The position numbers were made by a program, and so were the translations under genes. Under the pieces are notes generated by a model, which was given only the letters and a program-made list of their open reading frames with translations, made no database searches and was not told the origin of the DNA. From Liopterus haemorrhoidalis (lineage: Eukaryota > Arthropoda > Insecta > Coleoptera > Dytiscidae), in contig OZ020612.1 in NCBI GenBank assembly GCA_963971575.1, forward strand, positions 66,461,869 through 66,525,868: a stretch of 64,000 nt of DNA. The letters are read 5' to 3'. Below, one piece after another: positions 20,305-32,335 of the stretch (position 1 is the stretch's first letter; the number at the start of each line of letters is the position of its first letter).

Positions 20305-21560
20305 TTCAAATTTTCGTCAAAATGACCACCTCTGGCTTTCATAATCGCTTGACAAATACGCGGCATGCGATCAATTTGTTTAAATATTGGCCATCAATGT
20401 TGTTCCAAATATTTCTGCGTGACGTCCAAAGGTCATTTTTACCCCTTGGAGATTTTTTCGCACCTCCCTGTCTAAATGATCCCATTGTAATTCTATAGGA
20501 TTACAATCCGAACTTTGTGGTGGCCAAGTCATTAACTTTAAGAGTCCTTCCACAGATTTTATATTTAGGTACTTTTTAACCACTTTGGCAGTGTGTTTGG
20601 GATCATTATCTTACTGAAACACGAACCCTTCACCAATCAGTTTTGCTCCGTAATTCAAAACATTCTCATCTAAAATACACCTTTTTCGTCATTTATTCGT
20701 CAATTTTGACGATTCTTCCAATTTGACCACCACTAAAACAACCCTAAACCATTATATTACCACCTGCATGTTTTACAGTTTGGGTAATACACTGTTCCAG
20801 CATCGTTTCCCCTGGCCGACGACGAATTAATGATCGGCGTTTATTGCCAAAAATTTCATATTTTGATTCGTCCAACCAAAGCACCGTCCAATTTTTTGGC
20901 TCTTTGGCCCAGGCTAATAGACCGGGAGCTCATGACAGTTTTTGGTCTCCGATTTCATACAGCATGGCCTTTTGGAGGAGAGAATATTTACCCTGTGACA
21001 ACAAAAAAGGGATGGTACTAAACCCCTGCACGCTTTCCGGTCATAGGAAATATTGCATTTCCACTTAAACACAAAATTTTTGTGTTTTCTCTGATTTAAT
21101 ATTGCTTGCCCGTTTGCCAAAAGAAAGTTATAACAAATTTAAAGTCTTTTAAATATATGCATGCGATTCGGAGGGTCCCAAAGGGCTCAAACGGTCATGT
21201 GATCTTGTAATAAAAAAATATGATTTTCCGCGTTTTCATACAGCATGCCTATAATTAAAAGACTTTAAATTTGTTATAACTCTCTTTTGACAAAGGGCAA
21301 GCAATATTAAATCAGAGAAAAACACAAAAATGTTGTGCAAGTGGAAATGCAATTTTCCCTATGACTGGAAAGCGTGCAGGGGTTTAGTACCATCCCTTTT
21401 TTGTTGTCACAGGGTAAATATTCTCTCCTCCAAAAGGCATGCTGTATGAAATCGGAGACCAAAAATGTCATGAGCTCCCGGTCTATAACCTTTTTTGTTT
21501 ATGGACGGTCGTCAGACGTGATTTTTTAACCGCCACACAACTTCTGAGGCCTACTTCAAG
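20305..21560 (-). pseudogene. Tc1-like transposase, split by a MITE
   Basis: Reading right to left: GLRSCVAVKKSRLTTVHKQK just above 21489, then the MITE, then AWAKEPKNWTVLWLDESKYE with the first catalytic Asp. GGNIMV, a stop and GCFSGGQIGRI follow, then an FQ, stop, DNDPKHTAKVVKKYL with the second Asp, and WPPQSSDCNPIELQWDHLDR with the final Glu. The C-terminus is RMPRICQAIMKARGGHFDE. The order is that of Tc1 (DD34E). Several stops and at least one frameshift show it is dead. The MITE entered at KRL/AWA with a TAA duplication. Confidence 0.85.
20918..21485 (-). mobile_element. 568-bp palindromic MITE, copy 2 (TAA duplication)
   Basis: Same length and ends as 8960-9527 but reverse-complemented inside. 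TAA lies on both sides (20915-20917 and 21486-21488). The host sequence is the coding frame of the Tc1 transposase. Confidence 0.85.
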
Positions 21561-21639
21561 TAGACATATTTTTCTTGTGGTAATATTTAGTTTTGTAAGG
21601 TGCGATTAAATTTATGGACAGTAGTTTATGTACTTGAAC

Positions 21640-22420
21640 AGACTTTACCATGAGGTTCTAAGCATACCAATTTCTTTTTATTGTTTTGTATTTTGAAACC
21701 TTCATTTTTAAACAAAAAATTATTAATTGACCTCTTGATTGTTTATTAATTTATACTTATAACAATATTTATAATAAGTATTGTTAACCTTTATATTTCG
21801 CGCTTACCTCATCCTATAATTTTTCAATATTTCCTTCAAAATAGATTTCTTTAATAATTATATATAAAACAGATGACCTCAGATGGTCAGGAATTTACCA
21901 AAAACTGTATTTAATGTTCTTAATCCCCACTTATAAAGGTTAGTTTACACATACAACACAGGTAAACGACAGAGACCGCCTTGCTTAAAATTAAAATAGT
22001 ATTTAAATTTTCCGTAATATCTGGTGGAGAGGTGAATTTGAGTAGATACAATCTAGCTGTCATTTGTGAGATGACTGTCGCTGAATTTCGCTAAGATATT
22101 TCGTTCGAATTTTACTGCGGTTTTTGTAATTCGATTTTCTTTACATCACCGATTTTTAAGAAGGTTTCAACCTGATCAGAGTGCAGTCTGTTTGATATTT
22201 TGTTTTAATCTTGGAAATATGACAGAAATACTTGAACTTTTAAAAACAGCTTTTGGGGAATTTGCTTAGAGTCGAATTGTGTGTTTACATTCATTTATTT
22301 ATTGACCACAATACAATACAATTAAATAGTTTAGTCAGTCAAGAAAAATCAAGCCAATAGAATAGATTTACACAAAAAGAGTTACACATAGATACAATTT
22401 TTACTTAAATCAGGTACAAA
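21640..22420. other. unassigned stretch
   Basis: AT-rich. CTTCATTTATTTATTGACC near 22290 is like retroelement 3' UTR sequence. No gene is seen. Confidence 0.4.
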
Positions 22421-22852
22421 AAATTGATGTGAAGTGTGAATTTTCACACATTTCAGGGTTTTGCAGGTATTTAGTAAGTGAATGATGATTATTTTGGATG
22501 CGAAAACAAATTTTATATTTAAATATTTTTTTTGTTAATTTTAATTCGAACGCCTAATACCATTATTTAGGTTTCTAAATATGTGCAGTATTTTTTTTTT
22601 TTATATAGCAAGGTTCATTAAGAATTTTAAAAATTGCGCCTATGGCTTCCATTGGTTGTTATAAGTTCCGCCCCTCTGATTTCGTGTACATTGAAACAGA
22701 ATTAAATTATAATTTAAACAATTTCCACTGGCTATTAAATTTACGCTTTTAAAAATTAAATGCAACATTTGCCAAAATATAACTAGAATTTTGAAAAAAT
22801 AATTTAAACAATATAAAAATTTGAAAAAAAAAAATAATAATATAGTCTCTTC

Positions 22853-22926
22853 TCACAGGATTCTATCCCTTTCGGGTCGGGTTACTTGGTTGAAAAATCA
22901 GTGTCTAATACCACTAGACCAGCATG
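22853..22926 (-). other. tRNA-like module of B1, first core
   Basis: Minus strand: CTGGTCTAGTGGTATTAGAC (A-box/D-arm like) followed after about 40 bases by GGGATAGAATCCTG (weak B-box like). It lies between an A-rich tract and the ATCACAAAAAATGCG segment shared by all copies. Confidence 0.5.
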
Positions 22927-23392
22927 CACGTTACAGTGTGGCGTGTTACAAAGCTATAACTTGTATACATTATTAGCCAAAAATCACAAAAAATGCGTTT
23001 TTTTCCAAAAACATAATCTGATCAAAAATTCCTGTTGTACTATTTCGGTTCACACCAATATACATTACTTAGAATTTTTTTAGATTTTTAGTTTAAACCA
23101 TCTGGGCTACAGGGTGTGGGACAAATTTTTTTTTGCACATTTTTGGCAAAAATCGCGTCAAAAACGTTAATCCACGTACTAAGGGCTTTCATTTGATACC
23201 CTACTCCTCCCCTTTGATTTCGTGTACATTCAAATATATAATTAAATTATAATTTCAACAATTTCCACTGGTTATTAAATTTACGCTATTAAAAATTAAA
23301 TGCAACAATTGCCAAAATATAATTAAAATTTTGAAAAAATAATTTAAACAATATATAAATGCAAAAAAAAAATAAAAAATAATATTGTCGTC

Positions 23393-23468
23393 TCCTCACG
23401 TACTCGAACATGAGTTCGATTATGAATTCTTGGACAGAACGCAAGTATCTTAGCCACTGCACGAAGAA
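23393..23468 (-). other. tRNA-like module of B1, second core
   Basis: Minus strand: GCAGTGGCTAAGATACTTGC, then CATGTTCGAGTACG as a B-box-like element. The flanks match the first core but the module sequence is different. Confidence 0.5.
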
Positions 23469-23949
23469 ACACGTTACTGTTTGGCGTATTATATAACTAT
23501 AAGTTGTCAACATTATTAGCAAAAAAACACAAAAAATGCTTTTTTTTCCAAAAACATAATCTGATCAAAAATTCCTGTTGAACTATTCCGGTTCACACCA
23601 ATGTACATTACTTAGAATTTTTTCAGATTTTTAGTTTAAACCATCTGGGCTACAGGGTGTGGGACAAAATTTTTTTTGCACAATATTGGCAAAAATCGCT
23701 TCAAAATAATTTATTTGGAAAAATAAAAATTTGATCGTTAATCCACGTACCAAGGGCTTTCATTTGATACCCTACTCAGAATTTAAAAAAAATATTTTTG
23801 TTTTCGATGAGCACATATTTGTTTATATTTTTAGGGGGGTATGTTTTTTAGATGTTTTAGTATTTTTCCTATGTGCGGGTCAAAGAGTTGCATAAGCATG
23901 CCAAATTTCAACTCTCTAGGTTTAGCCGTTTGGCTACAATTTTTACCGA

Positions 23950-24096
<147 letters not shown>

Positions 24097-24256
24097 ACAA
24101 AATGACGATATAAGGGTTTTTGGTCATACCTACAAAATCCTAAAAACTAATGATAATTCTAAAAATTTAAATCAAAATATTCGGATACAGAGTACAATGG
24201 ATTTTGGATTAACACAATCTTCACAAACGCTTCAAATTTATTTTGGGGTAAAAGTC

Positions 24257-25210
24257 TTACTGACTCTGGCAATTTATTAAAGAATTTAATAGCGTAGTAG
24301 GTAGTGTTATTTCTGGATATTGATAGACGGCATAATTTAGGATATACATCATTCCTGTATCTAGTATTATGACTAAAATCTCATTAAACGATTTAAAGTC
24401 GTTTTTATTTTTGTGTGATGACAGAGTCATAATTTGCAATGATATAAAAGATTTTTGACAGTCTGCTCTGTACGAAATGCCATCAATGATTCTCACAGCG
24501 CGTCTTTGCAATGCAAAAATTCTATCAGAGTGTCCCCATGCTAAGAGGGCATAAGAAATATGTGATTGAAAAAGTGAGTAATAAGCTACTAAGAGCACAT
24601 CTTTAGTTACTATGTCCACAAGATTTCTCAGTAAGAAAATTGTTCTACATAGCTTACCACTCACATAATCAACATGGTGTTTCCAATTTAATTCTTTGCC
24701 AACATATACCCCTAAAAATTTAATAAAGCCTGGATTCTCAAATATATACTTTCTTAAAGAAATAATATACTTTCACATTTGTTTTCACATCAATTCTGTA
24801 AAAAATTACTGTGTGGTAACGTTACTACAAGATAAAATATTATAAAAAGCATAATGACTTTCATTCATGATAGTAACTGACCTTGCTCATAGAGACAAAT
24901 TTAGTTACAATGATCATAGTAACTGAGTTACAGAATTGGTCTGAATATCGTTTAAATGTAAATCACTGTTAATAATTAAATCGCTAAATGATGTGGACCT
25001 TGAAATGATTGTAGAATCATCGGGATATAAAACGGTTTTAGTTTTTAAAAATGATGGAAAGTCATTAATGTATATTAGAAATAGAAGCGGACCAAGGATC
25101 GAACCCTGTGTTACTCCACATTCCAACGGCAAGATATCTGATTGATTTTTATTAACAGCAGCATATTGATTTCTGTTGGCTAAGTAAGATTGTATTAGTT
25201 GCTGACTATT
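24257..25210 (-). pseudogene. Jockey/CR1-like reverse transcriptase fragment, copy 2
   Basis: Right to left: SYLANRNQYAAVNKNQSD, CGVTQGSILGPLLFLIYIND, YPDDSTIIS (YADD altered to YPDD), then a degraded part, then LCRTIFLLRNLVDIVTKD and VLLVAYYSLFQSHISYALLA followed by WGHSD and LQRRAVRII. This is the same family as 7611-8193 (FLIYINDFP, FRNLV, FxSHIxYALL). Stops and a break between 24664 and 24914 show it is dead. Confidence 0.85.
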
Positions 25211-25640
25211 ACATGGTTCGATCGTTTTAAAGATGATGGAATCAAATCAAAGTCTTTTTACTTGAGTTGATGGTTGAAAAGGTGAGTGTGGTGTAAATGG
25301 TACTTTACTGGCAAACTGGTTGTATATGTATCTTCATATTCACGATATGTACAAGTCATACGATGATGTCATTGCGTCTGTGATCGTTCCAGTACCTGAT
25401 GAAGATGACGAGCCGCACAGATATTTTGTTATGATGATATTGAACAAAAAACTTTAAATAAGTCCTCGTTAATGTGCACACGTGATTGTTACACTCACGA
25501 CTTTATTCTTAACATAAAAACATTGTTTTATTAAATTATTATCTAGCCATATTCTACAGCTAATTTTCAAATGGACCAGGATCTAGAAGGACCACGTAAA
25601 AAATTAAGAACAGCTAACAAAATTCTAGCGATCATTAATA
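25211..25640. other. unassigned stretch
   Basis: No recognised gene. The sequence is AT-rich with a GATGAAGATGACGAGCC piece near 25399 that has no in-frame context. Confidence 0.4.
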
Positions 25641-25828
25641 TACACCAGGGACATGGGCGTCCGCATTAAGGGGCAAGAGGGGGCACTTACCTCCCCCTTG
25701 GAATCTCCACTAGCGCACTAATGAAAAGGGCGCTGACGGGCTTGCTAAGGGGCGCCATTGTGGAAGATGAGGACTTTTTTTTTTGCTCGTCACTTGGATT
25801 TTGAGAGGTAAGAACCTTGTTTTTATTT
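25640..25828 (+). repeat. GGGCGCC-rich element fragment with one minisatellite unit
   Basis: GGGACATGGGCGTCCGC, AAGGGGCGCCATTGTGG and GATGAGGAC with a T-run and GCTCGTCACTTGGATTTTGA are seen. The last part equals the 40-bp unit at 5911-6152. The host sequence resumes after the hAT at 27041 (CGCCAAAACACGGCCCTGCC). Confidence 0.5.
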
Positions 25829-26230
25829 ACCACGGGTAGGGTTGCCAGGTCACCAAACCTAATAGCCGAACAGACCAGCCAGTTTGGCCGGACGTTTGGG
25901 TAAAAAAGCCGGACACCCTACATTATTGAGGATTTTGTTTCTCAGTATTAATAGGTACGACAAGAAATTTTTATGTAGAATTAAGCTTTTTTGATTATTA
26001 CCATAAATTTTGTTAAATTCTAATGAAAAATAAATAAAAAATAAATAAAACGCCAAATTAGTCTAAATAATTTATTATTAACCAGTCAAATAAAGTCATC
26101 AGTCAAAGTTATATTCTAGATAAACATTTATCAACATTTTTAAATTCTTCTTAAATTAAATAAAGGCAATTGCACAAATAAGTCTTATTTACTTGCTATT
26201 ACTTCCCGAAGCAAAACAAAATAAAAAATC

Positions 26231-26802
26231 AGCTGTGGCCACCACAGGACCGACCGCCATCGTAAAGTACTTATATAAAATACATTCTAGCAGCAGAGTA
26301 GAAATAACTTGGCCTAATATTTTTTAACAGAGATATTATTTATCATGACCATGGAAACGTTACATATAAGTATGAAAAAATTTCGAAAAATTTTACAGAA
26401 ATTATTCGAAATTTTTCGTTTTATCAAAAAACGTCTCAAATAAAAGTTATTAGTTATTGCTTTTATAGCAACTTTTGTTCAATAATTTTTTTCGAAATAT
26501 TTTTCTGTTGTGAAATATTCACAAAAATCTTAAAATCGAAACGAGTAAACTCCCATTTCTAGTCAACCGATTTTTACCAAAAGTTGATCAACTCGTGCCA
26601 TTGATATCAGAAGCTCAAATATGAAGTTTCATAAACATCCTTTCAGCCGAATTTGCTCTGCACGTGTACACAGACGGACAGACGGACAGACAGACAGACA
26701 GACAGACGGACGGACAGACAGACCGACAAACATCATGCTAAAAATAGTCAAAACGTTATGTAGGGACCTCAATTCGTGGAGATCCATCGAAATCTCGAAA
26801 TG
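26231..26802 (-). repeat. family C element, copy C1
   Basis: From CTGTGGCCACCACAGGACC to ATCCATCGAAATCTCGAAATGT. Matches 42955-43557 in reverse, including CATGACCATGGAAACGTTAC and GTTGATCAACTCGTGCCATT. A short mixed CAGA/CGGA tract lies at 26671-26727. Confidence 0.7.
26671..26727 (+). repeat. (CAGA/CGGA)n microsatellite in family C
   Basis: Interrupted CAGA units in copy C1. The matching tract in C2 is 43031-43143. Confidence 0.9.
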
Positions 26803-27633
26803 TAAGTAAAAATCAATCTAAACAAAACAAAAACAAAACAAAACTTTAAGTTAAACAATAAAAATAATTATTCATATTTTTGGTTGGCAGAAATCTGCTT
26901 TAAAAGCTCAGTTTCTTTCAAAATGCAGTTGTCAAAAAAGCCTTACAAAAGCCGGACACCGTTTATTTTGGCCGGACACGCAATCAAAAAGCCTAACTAT
27001 GTCCTGCTTTATCCGGACGCCTGGCAACCCTAACCACGGGCGCCAAAACACGGCCCTGCCCCTAGCGCAAGTTTTCCTTACTGCGGCTTTGTTCATACCC
27101 TATTTTTTAACAAATTAAGTGTTTAGGAACTATATTGGTAAATAAAACCAGTCAATTTTTCCTAAATCAAGATCAAAATATCCATATGATAATATCCCGT
27201 TCTCAAAATCATTAAATATAAACCGTCTGCATAGTATGTGAAGTTATACCTACCTAGTAACCAGTCCTGAGATATGCGATTTCTAAAATTATACATGCAG
27301 AATAACAAAAAGTCGTTCGTGTTACTAGTGATGCCGTAAATAGTAACAGCCTTAGGGGTTTTGGGTTCGATTCCACCTTGTGCGTCTCGCGATAACAGCG
27401 ATCACAGCGGCGTACCGCGGTCACCGTACGCACTACGCACATTTTATGAATATATAAATTATGATCACATTGCGATGCATAAATATCGCTCCTGGACTTA
27501 CCAACATTGTAATATTATTGAAGTTTATTGTTTTTTTGATGTTTTTATGCGATTTTAATGTTTTTGATGTGTATATTTTACATAACACTATTTAGTATCA
27601 CACTGTTGTCATTTGCAACACAAAACTGATAAG

Positions 27634-27892
27634 GTGTGAATATTCAATTTCAGGATTTCGTAGCTATTTACAAAACATATCAGTCAAACATTTTCTATTG
27701 AATAGAAAAAACCAATTTATCTCATGGGTGAAATTTTAAATAATCAAAACACGGTCATTTTTAGGATTTTGTAGGTGTGACCAAAAAACCCTTATACCGT
27801 CATTTTGTCGTCTGTCTGCCTGTCGGTCTATCTGTCTGTTCGGTAAAAATTGTAGCCAAACAGCTAAACCTAGAGAGTTGAAATTTGGCATT
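27634..27892 (-). repeat. family B fragment B6
   Basis: TGTGAATATTCAATTTCAGG near 27637, and TTTTTAGGATTTTGTAGGTG through TCTGTCTGTTCGGTAAAAAT to GAAATTTGGCAT. It stops abruptly at 27892. Confidence 0.6.
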
Positions 27893-28802
27893 TGGTTTCA
27901 AGTTTTGTGAATACATTTTCAATCTGTGTACATGTAGGAGTAATATAGACAGGATTATGTCCATTTTTTAGCGCACACAGAAATGCCCGTACAGCTTATA
28001 GCCGGTTGCGAACGGCTAAGCAGAGCCCGTAATTTGTCTAAATATTTTTTACACAAATTATTTTAACAATTTAATTATTATCTACTTGCGAGCGGTCAAT
28101 GGCAAGCACAAACGATTTAGCGCTAGCAGCCACAGGCTTGCTTGTGATTAAGCAAGATCCTTAGAATACACCGATAAACGAAACTCTATACACCAAAAAG
28201 AAGTATTCGTGTCAGGTGGATCATAAACGAGAAAAAATAATATTTGTAAAAGGTTGTTTAATTAGACCTTTTTGTTATATCTCACTGTTTTTAGGGTTTT
28301 GTAGGTATGACCAAAAAACCCTTATACCGTCATTTTGTCGTCTGTCTGTCTGTCTGTCTGTTCTGTAAAAATTGTAGCCAAACGGCTAAACCTAGAGAGT
28401 TGAAATTTGGCATGCTTATACAACTCTTTGACCCGCACATAGGAAAAATACTAAAACATCTAAAAAACATATCCCTTAAAAATATAAACATATGTGCTCA
28501 TCGAAAAAAAAATATATATATATATATATATATTTTAATTCTAAATTTTATTTCTGCAAAATAAATTTTTTTGAAGCGATTTTTGCCAAAATTGTGCAAA
28601 AAAATATTGTTCCACACCCTGTAGCCTAGATGGTTTAAACTAAAAATCTGAAAAAATTCTAAGTAATGTACATTGGTGTGAACTGGAATACTACAACAGG
28701 AATTTTCGATCAGATTATGTTTTCGGAAAATAACGAATTTTTTGTGTATTTAACTAAAATATGTAAAATATTTAATTCGCTATGTAACACAGTAGATAAA
28801 TA

Positions 28803-28869
28803 AGCGCTCGTAGTGTAGTGCGTAGTGTCGTCGATTCGTAATTTGCAAACTACAGTTCGATTCCTGTCA
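28803..28869 (+). other. tRNA-like module of B2
   Basis: CGCTCGTAGTGTAGTGCGTA (A-box like) and ACAGTTCGATTCCTG (good B-box) followed by a T-run. It occupies the same place as the other family B modules but differs in sequence. Confidence 0.6.
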
Positions 28870-28916
28870 ATTCAAATTTTTCTTTTTTATGCATTTTTAT
28901 TTTGTTTAAATTATTT

Positions 28917-29256
28917 GAATCGAACTTACTGTTTTATGTGTGAAATCTTGCATCTTATTTTAATGTGTTTCTATTTATTGACTGTGATATTCGATGGTAA
29001 CTGGCCCCTTTACAGCCTCTTACCATCACCCTGAGTCTGTTCAAATTTTCGAACAGACCTTTTATATTATTTATTTGTGTTTGTCAGTGCAAGATTTCTT
29101 TTATTGAGTATGCGTATTTTTAATGATTTTATTTATTTATTTATTTATTGTCTAAATTTTTGTTTTTAATATATAGTCTAGTCATTTAGATGGGCTGCGT
29201 TAGGCGCAAATAGCCTTTGTTGCTGTGCGCCAAAAATTTCAACTAACTAACTAACT
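28917..29256 (+). mobile_element. non-LTR 3' end inserted in B2, 13-bp duplication
   Basis: GTTTAAATTATTT lies on both sides (28904-28916 and 29257-29269). The insert carries CTTTACAGCCTCTTACCATC, ATGGGCTGCGTTAGGCGC and a (CTAA)n tail, the same 3' UTR as at 61865-62280 on the minus strand. Variable-length duplication and a simple tail are typical of target-primed retrotransposition. Confidence 0.85.
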
Positions 29257-29640
29257 GTTTAAATTATTTTGTCAAAATTCTAGTTATATTTTGGTAAATG
29301 TTGCATTTAATTTGCGTAAATTTAATAACCAGTGGGAAGTGTTGAAATTATAATTTAATTCTATGTTTGAATGTATACGAAATCATAGGGTGGGGCTTAT
29401 GATTTAAGCAACCAATGGAAGCCATAGGCGCAATTTTCAAAATCTTAATGAACCTTGCTATATAAAAAAAATACTGCACATATTTAGAAACTTAAATAAT
29501 GGTATTAGGCATTCGAATTAAAATTCATAAAAAATATTTTAACATAAAATTTGTTTTGGCATCCCAAATAATCATCATTCAGTTACTAAATACCTGCGAA
29601 ACCCTGAAATGTGTGAAAATTCACACTTCACGTCAATTTT

Positions 29641-30063
29641 TTAAAGACACTTTATGCCAAAAAGACACCTAATTTTTTAATTTTTGGCTGTCTATTCAAG
29701 TTTTCTCACAAATATTAGAGATATCGATGGATCTCGCGTAGTCGAAACAAATGACACCTCGCATTACGTGCTCCCAGGTCGCATTCCCAAGTTATACTAA
29801 TTATATAGCGCGCGCCGATTGCCGATTTTACCAAAAAATGGCGGACACACGCTCCTCTCTCTATTGTCTCATCTAACCTGGAACCTTAGACTCTTTAAAC
29901 CTTCCTGTCTTCAACTCAGTTATTATATTGTAACTAACTTTTATAATTTTGAAATTATTGGAGGAAATTTGGAACACTTTTTTGAGATACATGGATTTTT
30001 ACCGAGGGATCCAGAATTGGAAAGAAACTATAGACTTATACTACATCAAAAAGCCAATTCGCA
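29641..30063. other. unassigned stretch
   Basis: A 114-codon plus frame beginning at 29819 overlaps the next element and has no recognised motif. Confidence 0.4.
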
Positions 30064-31000
30064 AATAGGGGATACGCATAAAATTTGTATTTCCTTAAAA
30101 CTACATTATTTTGATATGTTAATGTTAGTTATGTCACCTAACAAAACAAAAATTACATTTTAATTAATATTATAGCCAAATTTTTGAATTAAAATATTGT
30201 AAATTTGAAATAAGCCGACCACGGAGCGAAGGTTGCCGAGTAAAACGACTGAGTATGACGTCAAACGATAGGGGTTTCACATCACAGATACAGCTACAAC
30301 ATAATCTTTACACGTGTGTGTATTGTATTGTTCGAGAGTTTTGCATTTGTTTTTAAGCAATTTTTCACGCATTTATTATTAAAATGGCAGATAAAGATTT
30401 TGTTAGGACTCAAAGTGATAATTTACCCAACATTGATACATTTATGCTCATGGAATATATGAAAAATAATGAATGCTACAGTGCTGAGGAAATACGTGGT
30501 GTCAAAGTAATTTTTATTTTATATTCTATAACTTTATGTAAACAAACGCTGCAACTCTGTAAAATGTAAATATTTATGTAATTTAGATGTCAGAATTTTA
30601 CTACATTGTTTACATGAAGTTACAAAACGTTAGAGGCATAATTGAAATACTGCAATATAAGTTATCTATTTTAATATAAAATTTAATTCGGTAAACATGT
30701 ATAAATTGTTTATATAGAATTAAACTTTATTTTAACTAAAATCACTCTAACTTTACATAACCTATGAAAGTTATACAAACAAATAAGTTCACAACAGACT
30801 ATGTACGCCGGTAAGCTAGTAGTGTCATACGTCAGTTAGAAGGGGTATGACGTCACACGTTGTTTTCGCGCGCTACAAACATTTATGATTTTTATAAGCC
30901 TTCAAATTACAAAAAAAAAAATAAAAACTGTTTTTTATGTTTATATGCAACAAGAGGAATATAATAAAAAATATAAAAAAAATCATGCCTATCCCCTATT
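30064..31000 (-). mobile_element. internally deleted two-gene THAP transposon, copy 2
   Basis: AATAGGGGATACGCATAAAA and CATGCCTATCCCCTATT are the ends. The right part (about 30660-31000) matches 1108-1440 in reverse up to the point where copy 1 has the THAP start codon. The THAP gene itself is gone. The left part matches 1666-2040 in reverse and keeps more of the second gene. Confidence 0.7.
30384..30510 (+). pseudogene. first exon of the second THAP-transposon gene
   Basis: The frame MADKDFVRTQSDNLPNID continues FMLMEYMKNNECYSAEEI then RGVK, and meets GTAATT at 30510, a plausible splice donor. The protein is the same as the minus-strand start in copy 1. Later exons have been deleted. I recall similar N-termini in insect YqaJ-like proteins, but no domain evidence remains. 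Confidence 0.5.
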
Positions 31001-31560
31001 ATCTTCCTTGGCAACAATAATGACCAAAAGACACCAATTCGGTCTGAATTCTAAGAATGTTGAGAGCCACTGTTACTGTACAACTTTGTCAAATAATTCA
31101 AGAAAAAAATGTAATCCATTTTAAAAACAGTTATGTCAACCAGAAATGGGTTTAAATGATTTGAATTTAAATTTTTCAGATCAAGTTTTAGTTTGCCTAA
31201 ACGAAATATTTTAAACTAGAGCATGTAGACTTAAAATTACACCGTTAAGACATACAAACACACATATACATGACATCAAGTCCGTTTTTGGAAATTGCAT
31301 TGTTCTCAATTTGAGATATTGTTATGATTTAACCGCGCCTACAGATTTAAACAAATGTCATTAAAAATTGCTTCTAAATGTCATTTTTCGTTACCTTTTT
31401 TGAAAAAAAGGAGCAGTTATGATTCACGGGACATTAACAAATTTGATATATAGATTTGTATATAGGTTAATATATTACAAAAATACGCAATTTCAAAATT
31501 TCACAATGAATAGCCTCGTAAAATTTAAAAATTCATAACACGAAAACGATTCTCAGAATA
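31001..31560. other. unassigned stretch
   Basis: AT-rich. No gene or repeat is recognised. Confidence 0.5.
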
Positions 31561-31629
31561 ATTTTCGCCCAGTGAGACTAGATAGACCCAGTGAGTAAAT
31601 AATGAATGTCAAGGCTGAATATCACATAA

Positions 31630-31730
31630 CAACTAAGAGGTTGACGATTACAGTGGATATGACACGTGATGAGGATGAAGGACAGAATGCTTAAGAAGAT
31701 ATAAGTTGAATAATACTCGTCGATCAGTGG
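31630..31730 (+). pseudogene. RTE-like C-terminal fragment
   Basis: RLQWI, a stop, HVMRMKDRMLKKI is the RLxWxGHVxRM signature of the RTE ORF2 tail. About 30 codons remain. Confidence 0.55.
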
Positions 31731-32194
31731 AAAAACCTCGCAACGAGTGGAGGTATTCGAAGATCTAACAAGTATTTAGCAAGTGATTATTTAATGCCGA
31801 GACGATAGAAACAATGGTAAAAGAATGGCAGGTAATGGCTGCCGAAAATCATTGACTCAATAATTTGGAGATGGCGGAAGTGTCTACTATGCGCATGCGC
31901 GCATAATAGCCTGCTACGATGTGTATGAAACAGCAAATTATTAAAACTTCCAGTGACGTCGTCTTGCCATTAAATAATCACTTTGTATAATAATAATAAT
32001 ATTAATAATAATAATGTTTATTGCCTTATAGAAAACAGTACAGTTTTAGAGGGTCGTCAGATACAAAAAAAAATACGCTTCATTAATAATTACACTTTAG
32101 TGTTACAAAATATTTCAAAATTTATAAATTAAAATCAAAACATAAATAGTAATTAAAAAAAAAATAAATAAATAATAAATATACACGACACATG

Positions 32195-32295
32195 GAAAGA
32201 CCTGACAATGAACAGATCAAGATGGAGGACTTATGTGAGTGAGGCCAAAAGTCGATCCTACTGACAGTGCTCAAAGAAGAAGAAAAAGAAGAAGC
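32195..32295 (+). repeat. RTE 3' end with GAAGAA tail
   Basis: TGGAAAGACCTGACAATGAA, AGATGGAGGACTTATGTGAG and GAGGCCAAAAGTCGATCC are followed by AAAGAAGAAGAAAAAGAAG. This is the usual 3' end of this retrotransposon group. Confidence 0.6.
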
Positions 32296-32335
32296 ATTTA
32301 TGTTTTTAGGGAATTATCATAATTTTTTTGATTTA

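Larger units (their letters stand above)
25837..27032 (+). mobile_element. hAT-like element, perfect 8-bp duplication ACCACGGG
   Basis: TAGGGTTGCCAGG (25837) and CTGGCAACCCTA (ending 27032) are inverted ends. ACCACGGG lies at 25829-25836 and 27033-27040. GCCGGACACC repeats occur just inside both ends. It contains family C copy C1 (26231-26802) as a later insertion. No transposase remains. Confidence 0.85.
28288..29636 (-). mobile_element. family B element, copy B2, with a nested retrotransposon end
   Basis: TTTTTAGGGTTTTGTAGGTA at 28288 and the hairpin end GTGTGAAAATTCACAC with CTTCACGTCAA finishing at 29636. The internal order is the reverse of B1. The tRNA-like module is at 28803-28869. 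A non-LTR 3' end was inserted at 28917-29256. Confidence 0.75.

Noticed and set aside
20830..21120. Overlapping frames around the palindromic MITE that recur at 8940-9138
   Set aside because: They fall in the arms of a non-coding MITE and in Tc1 remnants. The shared sequence is the MITE itself.
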